This document shows, in pieces, positions 17,343 through 26,075 of a DNA stretch of 36,676 bases. The notes beneath the pieces were generated by a model, which was not told the DNA's origin, searched no databases, and worked only from the letters and a program-made list of their open reading frames with translations. The DNA comes from JAGHBT01 sp035311885 (GTDB lineage Bacteria > Krumholzibacteriota > Krumholzibacteriia > Krumholzibacteriales > WJIX01): assembly GCA_964554125.1 (NCBI GenBank), contig CAZKNG010000016.1:1-36676 (forward strand), read 5' to 3'. Position 1 is the stretch's first letter; each line of letters begins with the position of its first letter. Position numbers and translations under genes: made by a program.

Positions 17343-20300
17343 CTAAAATTCAAATCCAAATCCGATTCGCCACTGCCTTCTTGAAGCCCAAACCGTCGGA
17401 TCATGTACAGGATTAAAATCCTCTATTCCATCGTCATTTATATCCTGCAGATAAGCCCCTCCCGTTCTACCGGCTTCCGTAAAATAGGATCCATTATCCA
17501 TAACCGCGTTAGGCATCCCGGGAAAAACACCGGGGGCGATATTTTGAAGAATATCCTGATCGAGCAGGTTCCTTCCCTCAAAATAGAAGGTCAGTTCCTG
17601 TCCGTAAATATCAAACATCTTTCTTCCCTGTACACTCACATTATGAGTAGCTTCGTGTCTTTCAGAGTTTTCCAGAAGGGGATCCTGCTTTCTGGCCCAC
17701 CTGTCATACGGTGTCCACGGAAGACCGCTTCCAAAAGAATATATAAATGTAGAACCCCATTTATTTTCGTCATTGAGTGTTAACCTTATATTAAGCGTAT
17801 GTCTCTGATCCCAGTCGAGGGGCATTTCCTGCGTTGGGAGATGAGACAGACCCTCAGCCGTCACTCCGAAATTGGCGTCGGAAGCCACACCTTCAGCGAA
17901 TGAAAATGTATATGAAATCTCTCCCGCGAAATGATGGCTCAACCGCTTGGAGAAATTCACTTCAACTCCCCTTGAACTCGCGTAAGCTCTATTGATATGT
18001 CTATATCCGGTGGCTCCGAGATCTTCGTCAGTTACCCGTGTTGAAGAAACCAACCCGTAAATATCCTTATTAAACACTACTAATTCTCCCGCAACTGTTT
18101 GGCTGAACTGATGTGAAACCCCCGCCTGATATGAAACGGTCAACTGTTCATCCAGGTTGGGATTCCCGAGCGTACCGGAACCGGACACCATATCCTGCGA
18201 ATGGAAGAGGTAGGATCTTGAAGGCCACTGTGTGAACCTTCCATAATGAAAATGGAATTTATCTTTGTCTGTAATTGGAAAAGCAAAGCCCAGCCTAGGA
18301 CTGACCTGATATTTTAATTTGTCTACAGTATAGTCCAGCCCGCTGCTTACAATCTCGATCTCAGTTGAATTTCCGGGGGAAAACAAATCAAGTCTGATAC
18401 CGGCATTCACAACCATCCCTTTATAATCCCATTTATCCTGAATGTAGAAGGATCCTTCCGGGTTGAAATTGTGAAAATCGTTACTGCTCTGGCCCTGCAT
18501 ATACCTTCCCTCTTCTTCAAGCCAGCGCAGACTGCCGGGATAATAAAGGGTAAACTCATCCAGGTCGTTATATAAGAATTGGAGTCCGGCTTTAGCCGTG
18601 TGCCCGCCCCATTTCTTTGATGTTATATCAGCTTTGAGTGTATAGACATCTGTGTTTCTATCCATGTAGTACGGAGCGTCATAAGCCGTTACATAATATG
18701 GATTATCGGGGTCAGTATACCAGACTGTATTCGATTCACCCCTCGCGTTGAAAGACCCGGTAGGTAAAACGACTCCCAGACCGCCGGTCTCGAATTCTTC
18801 CGGATTTTTTCCGTTAACTGAACTGTAACTAAAAAAATGTGAACGACTTGCTCTTACAGTGTAAAAGATATTGTCACTTATATTATGGTTTAGAGCTAAC
18901 TTCAGATTCAAACTTTCATTTTCATTAGTACCGAGTCTTTCAGCGGAATTAAACTCAACATAGCTTGAATCATCCCTGAAATGACTGAACTTCGAATCAG
19001 GATTTCTGAATCCCTCGAAAAGCACTTTTTCCTCGTAACTTTCCGTTTCACCATCCTCGTTGACTACGGCCTCGTCCCATATAATTTCTACTTCATTGCC
19101 ATATACGTCATGCACACGCCTGGCATAGAAATTCTCATAACTCAGAATATTTACTTCCGGATTTTCAATTCCTCCGGTCGTTACCTTGGTAAATACCCTT
19201 ACGGGATAGAGATATTTCTTCTGTAAATCCCTGTCATCAACATATTCCGCTTTTCGCTCCAGCTCTCTTTCCATCCATGGGCCTTTATAAACACTCACAA
19301 CCCAGTTGAAATCCCTCGCGTCAGGGGGAGGGTCATCAAACAGATCTCCGGCATAGGCCTTAAGAGTCATAAATCGATACACTTTCTGCACATACCCCTG
19401 AATATCCCAGTTATTAGCGTATCCGCTTCCAAAAGCGTTAGTTCTTGACTTAGTATAAATTGCCTCACCGGTCAATTTTAAGTTCGGCTTAATCTTATAT
19501 GCCAGTTTTCCCTGTATATTGTAATTGTGGTAGGCCCTGTCCGTGAATGAGAACAGATCATTAAGAAATGTGTGTTTTTCCCTTTTAATACCCGCCCAGT
19601 ATTCACCATCACTGAAAGCCAGTTCGCCGGAGAGATAAAATGTCAGATCTTCAATTGGAGTCGGCCCTCCAAAACCGATACTGAATCTGTCATAATTAGT
19701 ATAAGTCTTATCTTTTCTGCCGAAATCATCTGTCATGTAACGAAATTGGCCTTCGTAAGTTCTTCCACCTTCACGCGTACTTACGTTAACAACCGCCGAT
19801 TGAGCGTTACCATATTCAGCGCTCATTCCTCCGGTAATAATTTCGCTCTCTGAGGATCCCATCAATCCAACTGAAATCTTACCGCCGCCTAAAGGATCAT
19901 TAACAGGTACGCCATCAATAAGATAGCTTACCTCGCCTCCGCGTCCTCCGCGTACGTGGAGTTCATCTCCGGTCTTGATAATACCGGTTTTAAGAGCAAG
20001 AGCTTCATCGATATTGTCGACGGGGAGATCCTGAAGTTCATCATCGCTGACAGCGTGACGAACATCACTGCTCTTTACATCAATCTGTTTTCTTCCCGCT
20101 TCAACAATAATTTCTTCTGTCTTGTCAACAATAGTCGTTTTCAAAGAGAAATTAATCTTTGTAGTCTGTCCGGCTTTTATAACCACACCCTTTTTTTCCT
20201 GAGGTTTATATCCCATCATCATAGCCTTCACAGTATATTTTCCCGGAGGACCTTTAATCTTGAAAGTCCCGTCTTCAAAAGTAAATCCTCCGTATCCGTC

Positions 20301-20465
20301 CCCAAAAACAATATTCACCCAGGCGAGAGGTTCTCCTGTCTCCTCGTCAGTTACTTTTCCAACCAATAGTCCCGTGGCGGCAAATACTGTTGAAGTGGAA
20401 AACAGCAAAACCAGAAAGACAACCGCTATTGAAATCAACTCCGCTGAATGAAAACGGGTATTCAT
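17343..20465 (-). CDS. TonB-dependent outer-membrane receptor with N-terminal carboxypeptidase-regulatory-like domain
   Basis: Outer-membrane active transporter (1040 aa). I choose ATG 20465, with AAGGAGTG 5 bases upstream, over an ORF extension to 20498. Signal peptide about residues 1-30; then a CarboxypepD_reg-like beta-sandwich (about 31-112: VGKVTDEETGEPLAWVNIVF, GKYTVKAMMMGYKP). A TonB-box-like EEIIVEAGR is at about 117-125, and the plug domain (about 128-250) has VRGGRGGEVSYLIDGVPVND. The remainder is a 22-strand-type barrel ending in the aromatic WRIGFGFEF. Similar in plan to SusC-like receptors, but no SusD follows; an unrelated large secreted protein takes that place. Transcribed from the promoter at 20600-20628. 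Ligand unknown. Confidence 0.94.
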   Translation of the reverse strand: MNTRFHSAELISIAVVFLVLLFSTSTVFAATGLLVGKVTDEETGEPLAWVNIVFGDGYGGFTFEDGTFKIKGPPGKYTVKAMMMGYKPQEKKGVVIKAGQTTKINFSLKTTIVDKTEEIIVEAGRKQIDVKSSDVRHAVSDDELQDLPVDNIDEALALKTGIIKTGDELHVRGGRGGEVSYLIDGVPVNDPLGGGKISVGLMGSSESEIITGGMSAEYGNAQSAVVNVSTREGGRTYEGQFRYMTDDFGRKDKTYTNYDRFSIGFGGPTPIEDLTFYLSGELAFSDGEYWAGIKREKHTFLNDLFSFTDRAYHNYNIQGKLAYKIKPNLKLTGEAIYTKSRTNAFGSGYANNWDIQGYVQKVYRFMTLKAYAGDLFDDPPPDARDFNWVVSVYKGPWMERELERKAEYVDDRDLQKKYLYPVRVFTKVTTGGIENPEVNILSYENFYARRVHDVYGNEVEIIWDEAVVNEDGETESYEEKVLFEGFRNPDSKFSHFRDDSSYVEFNSAERLGTNENESLNLKLALNHNISDNIFYTVRASRSHFFSYSSVNGKNPEEFETGGLGVVLPTGSFNARGESNTVWYTDPDNPYYVTAYDAPYYMDRNTDVYTLKADITSKKWGGHTAKAGLQFLYNDLDEFTLYYPGSLRWLEEEGRYMQGQSSNDFHNFNPEGSFYIQDKWDYKGMVVNAGIRLDLFSPGNSTEIEIVSSGLDYTVDKLKYQVSPRLGFAFPITDKDKFHFHYGRFTQWPSRSYLFHSQDMVSGSGTLGNPNLDEQLTVSYQAGVSHQFSQTVAGELVVFNKDIYGLVSSTRVTDEDLGATGYRHINRAYASSRGVEVNFSKRLSHHFAGEISYTFSFAEGVASDANFGVTAEGLSHLPTQEMPLDWDQRHTLNIRLTLNDENKWGSTFIYSFGSGLPWTPYDRWARKQDPLLENSERHEATHNVSVQGRKMFDIYGQELTFYFEGRNLLDQDILQNIAPGVFPGMPNAVMDNGSYFTEAGRTGGAYLQDINDDGIEDFNPVHDPTVWASRRQWRIGFGFEF

Positions 20466-20588
20466 TTTGTCACTCCTTGAATAATTAACTCCTGACATTA
20501 CTTTTATGATCCTGATTCATATTTTTATCATTCAATTCCAACCTGCATGGATAATTTGTCAGGTGTGGTCTCCAACACTCTTACTAAC

Positions 20589-20598
20589 CCGTCAAAGT
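20589..20598. repeat. 10-bp direct repeat, proximal copy, next to receptor promoter
   Basis: CCGTCAAAGT (plus strand), just downstream of the -10 box at 20600-20605 in the direction of transcription, so it covers the expected transcription start. An identical copy is at 20741-20750. The placement would suit a repressor site. Confidence 0.35.
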
Positions 20599-20599
20599 C

Positions 20600-20628
20600 A
20601 ATATAATTAGCAGAAACATACGTGTCAA
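20600..20628 (-). promoter_or_regulatory. Sigma70-like promoter of the receptor/secreted protein/porV operon
   Basis: -35 TTGACA (20628-20623) matches consensus exactly; after a 17-base spacer comes -10 TATATT (20605-20600), five of six. It points at the TonB-dependent receptor and leaves a leader of about 130 bases. This is the best promoter match I see in the window. Confidence 0.75.
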
Positions 20629-20646
20629 TAAATTTGGAATATATCT

Positions 20647-20663
20647 GGGAAAATCTTTTTCCC
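20647..20663. repeat. Perfect 7-bp inverted repeat upstream of receptor promoter
   Basis: GGGAAAA-TCT-TTTTCCC on the plus strand, about 20 bases upstream of the -35 box. No U-run follows in either direction. It could be a weak end-of-transcript hairpin for the V-ATPase operon or a regulator site. Confidence 0.35.
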
Positions 20664-20740
20664 GTTATTTCTCAACCCCCCGAACAAATGGCTGTGTTTT
20701 AAGCATATGTCAACCCGTCCAACTCTTTTATTCCGTTATT

Positions 20741-20750
20741 CCGTCAAAGT
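20741..20750. repeat. 10-bp direct repeat, distal copy
   Basis: A second exact CCGTCAAAGT, 152 bases upstream of the promoter-proximal copy and just past the atpD stop. Together they could be a paired operator. The rest of the 308-base gap (20466-20773) holds the promoter, the inverted repeat and AT-rich leader, but no gene. Confidence 0.3.
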
Positions 20751-20773
20751 AAAAAGTTAAATTACCGGGTCTT

Positions 20774-21388
20774 CTACTGTACCATATCTTTTATTTTCAT
20801 AAGACGCGTCTGTGTTGACCTTTCGTCTTCGCTTAATTTTCTTTCGATACCTTTTATTGTAGTTTCCAGATCGGGTATTAAGACATACTCCAGGGCGTTA
20901 ACCCTCCGTCTGGTTTTCTCGAGCTCTTCAGACATCTTAAAGAGCGCGTTTTCTCTGGAAGCAAGTTTTAGAAGTGAAGGAAAGGAATCATAGAAACGCT
21001 CGAAAACGGAATCAAGCATAGGTGAAGATAAAGCGTGTTTATACACGGGGGCTTCTCTATTAAAACTCATTTCATACTCCGGAATTCTGATACCCATCTC
21101 ATAGCGGGTTTTAATATCAAGTTGCCCCTTGCAATCACTTAGTTCCAGCGCGTCTCCGAGAGCTTGAGGGCCCGTAAAAGAACGGGCCATAGTATAATCC
21201 AGACTTATTTTCAGAAATTCTTCTTCCGCCCGGCGCCTCAGCTTTGTTGTTTCATCGATCAAACTGAAGAAATTCTGCATCAGTTTTTCCTGTTTGTTCT
21301 TGAGTAGCTTGTGGCCCCTCCTGGCCAATTCAAGTCTCCGCCGCAAACGAAGAAGCATCATCCTGTTAGGATTTACTTTCCTTTTCAA
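20774..21388 (-). CDS. atpD: V-type ATPase subunit D (central rotor stalk)
   Basis: Central-shaft subunit (204 aa) that turns inside the A3B3 head and, with F, links it to the membrane rotor. The N-terminal motif NPNRMMLLRLRRRLELARRGHKLLKNKQ is diagnostic of V/A-type D subunits, and both ends form long antiparallel coiled-coil helices, with the closing helix ALEYVLIPDLETTIKGIERKL. The start is TTG at 21388 with a strong GGGGAGG 7 bases upstream; an ATG two bases before it reads straight into a stop and is not used. Last gene of the V-ATPase operon, 27 bases after atpB. Confidence 0.95.
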   Translation of the reverse strand: MKRKVNPNRMMLLRLRRRLELARRGHKLLKNKQEKLMQNFFSLIDETTKLRRRAEEEFLKISLDYTMARSFTGPQALGDALELSDCKGQLDIKTRYEMGIRIPEYEMSFNREAPVYKHALSSPMLDSVFERFYDSFPSLLKLASRENALFKMSEELEKTRRRVNALEYVLIPDLETTIKGIERKLSEDERSTQTRLMKIKDMVQ

Positions 21389-21415
21389 ACCATAACCTCC
21401 CCAAAGAACAATCGA

Positions 21416-22849
21416 TCAATCGGAAGAGTTCTCATCGGTGCTTTTCTTTGTGTCTTTTTCATCCTGCTGCAGGTATTTTTCAATATATTTGTCCTTGATA
21501 CGTTTGATCTCTGTTTTCGGAATAGACTTCAGAAGATCCCAGCCTATACCGAGGGTTTCCTCAATTGTACGGTTCTCATCTAACGCCTGCCTGACGAACC
21601 TGTCTTCGAAAGAGTTACCAAAAGCCATAAAAGCTTTATCAGTATCGGTCAGGGCGGCTTCTCCGAGAACAACCGCAAGTTCCTCGACCTCCTTGCTCTT
21701 CGCGTATGAGGAAAACAGCTGATTTGCGAGCTCAGAATGATCTTCCCTCGTCCTCCCCTCACCTATCCCTTTGTCTCTCAGCCTCGAAAGACTTGGAAGA
21801 ACGTTAATAGGAGGATATATGCCCATATGGTGCAGATTTCTGTCCAGTATTATCTGCCCCTCTGTGATATATCCGGTCAGATCGGGAATAGGGTGAGTTT
21901 TATCATCATCGGGCATTGAAAGAACCGGTATCTGAGTAATTGATCCTTCCAGAACTTCTCCCTCTTTCTCACCCTTCAGAAGGCCAGCGCGTTCATATAT
22001 AGTAGCTAGATCCGTGTACAGGTATCCGGGATATCCCCTTCGTCCTGGTATCTCCTTCCTGGCAACAGACACCTCTCTTAACGCCTCACAGTAGTTAGTC
22101 ATATCGGTCATTATCACCAGAACGTGCATACCTTCTTCGAAGGCCAGATATTCCGCGGCTGTAAGAGCGGCTCTGGGTGTAGCGATTCTTTCAACTGTCG
22201 GGTCGTTGGCAAGATTGATAAACAGTACCACTCTCTCCATAGCGCCTGTTTCCTGAAAATCCCGGATAAAGTAGTTCGCCTCTTCAAATGTAATCCCCAT
22301 GGCTGCGAAGACTATAGCGAAAGAACTTTCCGCTCCCTTGACAGTCGCCTGACGCGCTATCTGCGCCGCGAGCTCTGAATGGGGCAGCCCGAAGCCGGAA
22401 AAGATCGGGAGTTTCTGACCCCTGACAAGTGTGTTAAGTCCATCTATCGCTGATATTCCCGTCTGAATAAACTCTTCCGGGTAAATCCTGGCGTAGGGGT
22501 TAATAGGAACTCCGTTTATATTATTTTTTTTCTGAGGTATGATTTTAGGGCCGTCATCTATAGGCGTTCCCAGTCCATTGAATATTCTTCCGAGAATATC
22601 AGGTGATACGGAAAGCTCCAGCCCCTTACCAAGAAACCTGACTTTGGTTTTTTCAACATCAACACCTCGAGTACCTTCAAAAAGCTGCACGAGGACCTTG
22701 TCCCGGTCAACTTCAAGCACCTTTCCGCGCCGGAGCTGGCCGTCCGGCAATTCCACTTCCACAAGTTCCTCATACGTAGCCTGCTTCACATTATCAAGAA
22801 GGATAAGAGGCCCGGCTATTTCATTTATTGTAGTATATTCAGTTACCAT
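21416..22849 (-). CDS. atpB: V-type ATPase subunit B (regulatory, non-catalytic head subunit)
   Basis: Forms the A3B3 hexamer with subunit A. With ATG 22849 it is 477 aa, beginning MVTEYTTINEIAGPLILLDN as family members do; a TTG at 22879 would add ten residues. The beta-barrel N-domain is followed by a degenerate nucleotide site: IFSGFGLPHSELAAQIARQA replaces a true P-loop, as expected for B. Further family motifs are VLVIMTDMTNYCEALREVS, GRRGYPGYLYTDLATIYERAG and the C-terminal KSKEVEELAVVLGEAALTD. Its acidic, Ser/Lys-rich tail is variable in the family. It lies 59 bases after atpA. Confidence 0.96.
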   Translation of the reverse strand: MVTEYTTINEIAGPLILLDNVKQATYEELVEVELPDGQLRRGKVLEVDRDKVLVQLFEGTRGVDVEKTKVRFLGKGLELSVSPDILGRIFNGLGTPIDDGPKIIPQKKNNINGVPINPYARIYPEEFIQTGISAIDGLNTLVRGQKLPIFSGFGLPHSELAAQIARQATVKGAESSFAIVFAAMGITFEEANYFIRDFQETGAMERVVLFINLANDPTVERIATPRAALTAAEYLAFEEGMHVLVIMTDMTNYCEALREVSVARKEIPGRRGYPGYLYTDLATIYERAGLLKGEKEGEVLEGSITQIPVLSMPDDDKTHPIPDLTGYITEGQIILDRNLHHMGIYPPINVLPSLSRLRDKGIGEGRTREDHSELANQLFSSYAKSKEVEELAVVLGEAALTDTDKAFMAFGNSFEDRFVRQALDENRTIEETLGIGWDLLKSIPKTEIKRIKDKYIEKYLQQDEKDTKKSTDENSSD

Positions 22850-22908
22850 TCCCTCAACCTCTTTTCTTTGGATTTTCAAATACTCAAAAGTTTTTCAGTT
22901 CCCGCGAA

Positions 22909-24678
22909 TTATTCAACCTTCGCTTTTCCCTCAACCTCTAATTTCATTTCCTTTTCAATCGCGTCAAATTCGTCAAATTTATCTTCTTTTATATGTCTCA
23001 TCCTGGCAATCTTCTGTCGTACCGGAAGCTCGAGAAGCTTGTCGAGGGACTCATCCCTTTCTATCGCCTTCTCACATATCTCATGTAGATTCATTATAGC
23101 TTTAAGCATTCTGTACTGCTTATCCAGCTTTGTATATTCATCATCGGGATCAAAAGCCGACTGATGGAGAAAATCCTCCCTGATTGACTTGGTTGTTTCA
23201 AGAACCATACGGTCATTATCCGAAAGGGAATCGAGGCCCACAAGACGAACAAGCTCTTTCAGTTCAGATTCTTTCTGAAGAAGATTCATTACCGCCGACC
23301 TCATCTTTCCCCAGTCTTCATCTATCTCATCACGGAAGAAATCCTCCAGATTGTCATGATACAAAGAATAACTCGTCAGCCAGCCGATTGCAGGAAAATG
23401 TCTTTCGAAAGCGAGCTGGTCTTCAAGAGCCCAGAAGACTTTCACAACTTTCAAAGTCGCCTGAACCACGGGGTCAGACAGATCTCCTCCGGGAGGAGAC
23501 ACCGCGCCCACAACACTCAACGCGCCCTTTCTGCCTTCACTTCCAAGGCAAAGCGCCCTTCCGGCTCTTTCATAGAAATCAGCTATCCTTGACGGGAGAT
23601 AGGCGGGATATCCTTCTTCGCCCGGCATTTCTTCAAGCCGGCCCGACATTTCCCGCATAGCTTCAGCCCATCTTGATGTTGAGTCGGCAAGAACCGCTAC
23701 GGAGTAACCCATATCCCTGAAATACTCCGCGATGGTTATACCCGTATACACAGAGGCTTCTCTTGCTGCCACAGGCATATTAGAGGTATTGGCAATCAGC
23801 ACTGTACGCTCCATTAGAGGTTGTCCGCTAGCCGGATCAACAAGCTCTGGAAACTCCTGAAGCACATCTGTCATCTCGTTTCCGCGTTCTCCGCATCCTA
23901 CGTAGACAATAATATCGGCATTAGACCATTTAGCCAGCTGATGCTGAACCACTGTCTTGCCGGCTCCAAAGGGGCCCGGGATAGTAGCCGTACCTCCCTG
24001 CGCGAGAGGAAACAGGGTGTCTATGACCCTCTGCCCCGTAACAAGCGGCTTGCCGGGGACCAGCTTTCTTTTAATAGGTCTCGGAACGCGTACGGGCCAT
24101 CTGCTCAGCATGCGAACTTCTTCCGGCCCCTCTTCTGTTTCTATTTCCGCGATAACATCTTCTACAGTATAAGAACCCTCTTCGGGAACCTTCTTTAATT
24201 TTCCCTTCTTTATATTCGGGGGAACCATGACCCTGTGGACCATGAGTTTTGTCTCCTGGACCTCTCCCAGGAAATCCCCGGCTTCCATCTCCAGGCCTTC
24301 CTTCAAACCTTCCACAGGTTTAAATTCCCATTTCTTTTCCCTGTCCAGTCCGGGGACATTAACACCTTTTGTAATATAGTGTCCTACTTTTTCATATATA
24401 GTATCAAGGGGACGCTGAATCCCGTCATATATAGAGCGCATAAGGCCCGGCCCAAGGTCAATACTCAGAGGCTGTCCGGTAGTAACCACCTTTTCTCCGG
24501 GCCCCAATCCCGAAGTATCTTCATATACCTGAATATACACCTGGTCACCGTGAAGCTCTATTACTTCACCAATCAGTTCATCCTCGCTGACCTTTGCCAC
24601 TTCAAACATGCTCGCGTCCCCTACACCTTCCGCTACAATAAGGGGACCCGCTACTTTTACTATCTTTCCAGCGCCCAT
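22909..24678 (-). CDS. atpA: V-type ATPase subunit A (catalytic)
   Basis: Catalytic head subunit that makes or hydrolyses ATP. I start it at ATG 24678 (589 aa, MGAGKIVKVAGPLIVAEG), because AGAAGGAG lies 9 bases upstream; earlier in-frame codons (ATG 24687, TTG 24702) overlap that ribosome site. The N-terminal barrel is followed by the A-specific non-homologous insert (about residues 110-200). The P-loop GPFGAGKT is at 235-242, and the catalytic Glu is in GCGERGNEM (about 261-269). The C-terminal helical domain includes the aromatic motif SYSLYHDN. Length is normal for bacterial V/A-type A subunits. It precedes atpB in the order A-B-D. Confidence 0.96.
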   Translation of the reverse strand: MGAGKIVKVAGPLIVAEGVGDASMFEVAKVSEDELIGEVIELHGDQVYIQVYEDTSGLGPGEKVVTTGQPLSIDLGPGLMRSIYDGIQRPLDTIYEKVGHYITKGVNVPGLDREKKWEFKPVEGLKEGLEMEAGDFLGEVQETKLMVHRVMVPPNIKKGKLKKVPEEGSYTVEDVIAEIETEEGPEEVRMLSRWPVRVPRPIKRKLVPGKPLVTGQRVIDTLFPLAQGGTATIPGPFGAGKTVVQHQLAKWSNADIIVYVGCGERGNEMTDVLQEFPELVDPASGQPLMERTVLIANTSNMPVAAREASVYTGITIAEYFRDMGYSVAVLADSTSRWAEAMREMSGRLEEMPGEEGYPAYLPSRIADFYERAGRALCLGSEGRKGALSVVGAVSPPGGDLSDPVVQATLKVVKVFWALEDQLAFERHFPAIGWLTSYSLYHDNLEDFFRDEIDEDWGKMRSAVMNLLQKESELKELVRLVGLDSLSDNDRMVLETTKSIREDFLHQSAFDPDDEYTKLDKQYRMLKAIMNLHEICEKAIERDESLDKLLELPVRQKIARMRHIKEDKFDEFDAIEKEMKLEVEGKAKVE

Positions 24679-24715
24679 TCGAAACATCTCCTTCTCTGAC
24701 AAATATTATTCTTCC

Positions 24716-25060
24716 TTAAGAACCGGATATATCCTGTCCGACAGCTCTTATTACGGCTTTCCTCGTTTCCTCAACAGAAACTCCGCTTGAGGAAGGCTTA
24801 CCGTCTTTCCAGACGGCTCCTCTTATATCGGGAATTATTGTAACTACAGAACCTTCCCTGCCGAGTTCATCTCTGAAAAATTCCCTGTATTCCAGAAACA
24901 CCTCTTCTGTGACAAATATAATTTCAAATTCGCCCTTCTTTAACAGCTCAATATCTTCGTCCGTCAACTCTCCTTGCTCAGTTTCAAATATCCTGCATCC
25001 GATTATTCTGAAATAAGAAACCGAATCCGAATTCCCCACAACCGCGATCCTTTTAGCCAA
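24716..25060 (-). CDS. atpF: V-type ATPase subunit F
   Basis: Small Rossmann-like subunit (114 aa) that binds subunit D in the central stalk. Opening AVVGNSDSVSYFRIIGCRIF and later FEIIFVTEEVFLEYREFF match the V/A-type F family; in Enterococcus hirae the equivalent gene is ntpG. The start is TTG at 25060 with GGAAGGAAG 8 bases upstream; no ATG is available near the N-terminus. It sits between atpC and atpA, 37 bases from atpA, as in other bacterial V-ATPase operons. Confidence 0.92.
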   Translation of the reverse strand: MAKRIAVVGNSDSVSYFRIIGCRIFETEQGELTDEDIELLKKGEFEIIFVTEEVFLEYREFFRDELGREGSVVTIIPDIRGAVWKDGKPSSSGVSVEETRKAVIRAVGQDISGS

Positions 25061-25080
25061 CTGAAATACTTCCTTCCCGT

Positions 25081-26061
25081 CTATGCAATTATACTCTCCA
25101 CTGTTTCTGAGAGAAGATCACCGGGCAGGCGGTTTAACCTGCCCGTGATGACAGAACGCAAAAGTGTTTCGTTTCTCTCTCTGATCTCAAGATGATAAAT
25201 TACAGGACCGATATCAAAATAGCGGTATCGGCTGTCATTCATTATATATAATAATTGTCCTGATATCAGGGGATCGATTTTCCACAGGGCCGTTTCGCCG
25301 CCCAGCCCGTTTTCCGTCAACCAGCTGTAGGGTGACGTATTAAGATAGGCGTACAATTCTTCTTCAGGTTCTTTGAAAAATCTCTTCATAGTCAGAGTGT
25401 CTATACGCCCTCCCCCTATCCAGGCATGGTCTTGAAGCTCCTTCCTCAGACCGGTCCTTTTAAGCCTGATAAGGCTCTTTATGTTCTCAAGGTCTATCCG
25501 GCACTCAGTGATAAAACGGGCGTAAGATGAAGGCGCCGCGTCCAGCCGGCAATTCCATTTGGCCGATTCACAGAGGGATTGAGCCGTGAGAATCTGATTA
25601 TCATCCTTGACCGCGGGAAGTTTCCCGAAGACCTCCTTCAGGTAAGAAGGAAGATTCGTCGCCTCCCCCGAATCTATAGCTTCAGCCAATCCTTCAGGTG
25701 AAACTAGACCGAAGGGAACGGCGGCATCCCTTTCCACATTTTCATTCGGACTGATTAGATGATTCAGCTTCCAGAAATAAAGCAGATTGTCGAAATCATA
25801 TCCTCCGCGCAGGAAAACCAGAACATCCCGGTCTGAAATAAGTTTTGAGACAAGATCGAGAACCTCGAGTTTTTCCTCCTCGAGAACCTCTTCAAACTGA
25901 TCAATTGATTCAGCTTTCTCAAAACCGCTATAGTATTCCCTTAACGAACCGATAAGAGATCCATTTTCAGCCCCGGCCAGACGGTCAAACCATCCCTCTT
26001 CGGGCATCGAAACTCCAATGGCGTTTAGTCTGGCGATAATATATGTGTAATCAACTGCCAA
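25081..26061 (-). CDS. atpC: V-type ATPase subunit C (AC39/V0d-like)
   Basis: Funnel-shaped subunit (326 aa) linking the central stalk (D-F) to the K ring. The N-terminus DYTYIIARLNAIGVSMPEEGWFDRL and the later DFDNLLYFWKLNHL and IRLKRTGL stretches match the family, which is otherwise poorly conserved. The ending GPVIYHLEIRERNETLLRSVITGRLN is typical for AC39-type subunits. The start is TTG at 26061 with GAGGA upstream; the next Met would remove the conserved first helix. It lies 14 bases after atpE and 20 before atpF. Confidence 0.9.
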   Translation of the reverse strand: MAVDYTYIIARLNAIGVSMPEEGWFDRLAGAENGSLIGSLREYYSGFEKAESIDQFEEVLEEEKLEVLDLVSKLISDRDVLVFLRGGYDFDNLLYFWKLNHLISPNENVERDAAVPFGLVSPEGLAEAIDSGEATNLPSYLKEVFGKLPAVKDDNQILTAQSLCESAKWNCRLDAAPSSYARFITECRIDLENIKSLIRLKRTGLRKELQDHAWIGGGRIDTLTMKRFFKEPEEELYAYLNTSPYSWLTENGLGGETALWKIDPLISGQLLYIMNDSRYRYFDIGPVIYHLEIRERNETLLRSVITGRLNRLPGDLLSETVESIIA

Positions 26062-26075
26062 CTCTTCAATCCTCT

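Noticed and set aside
17315..17404. N-terminal extension of the 829-aa secreted protein
   Set aside because: Would overlap the receptor gene and bury the signal peptide; ATG 17314 has a strong ribosome site.
22539..23099. Plus-strand ORF of 186 codons across atpB/atpA
   Set aside because: Antisense to two clearly real genes; Ser/Phe/Leu-rich translation typical of a shadow frame.
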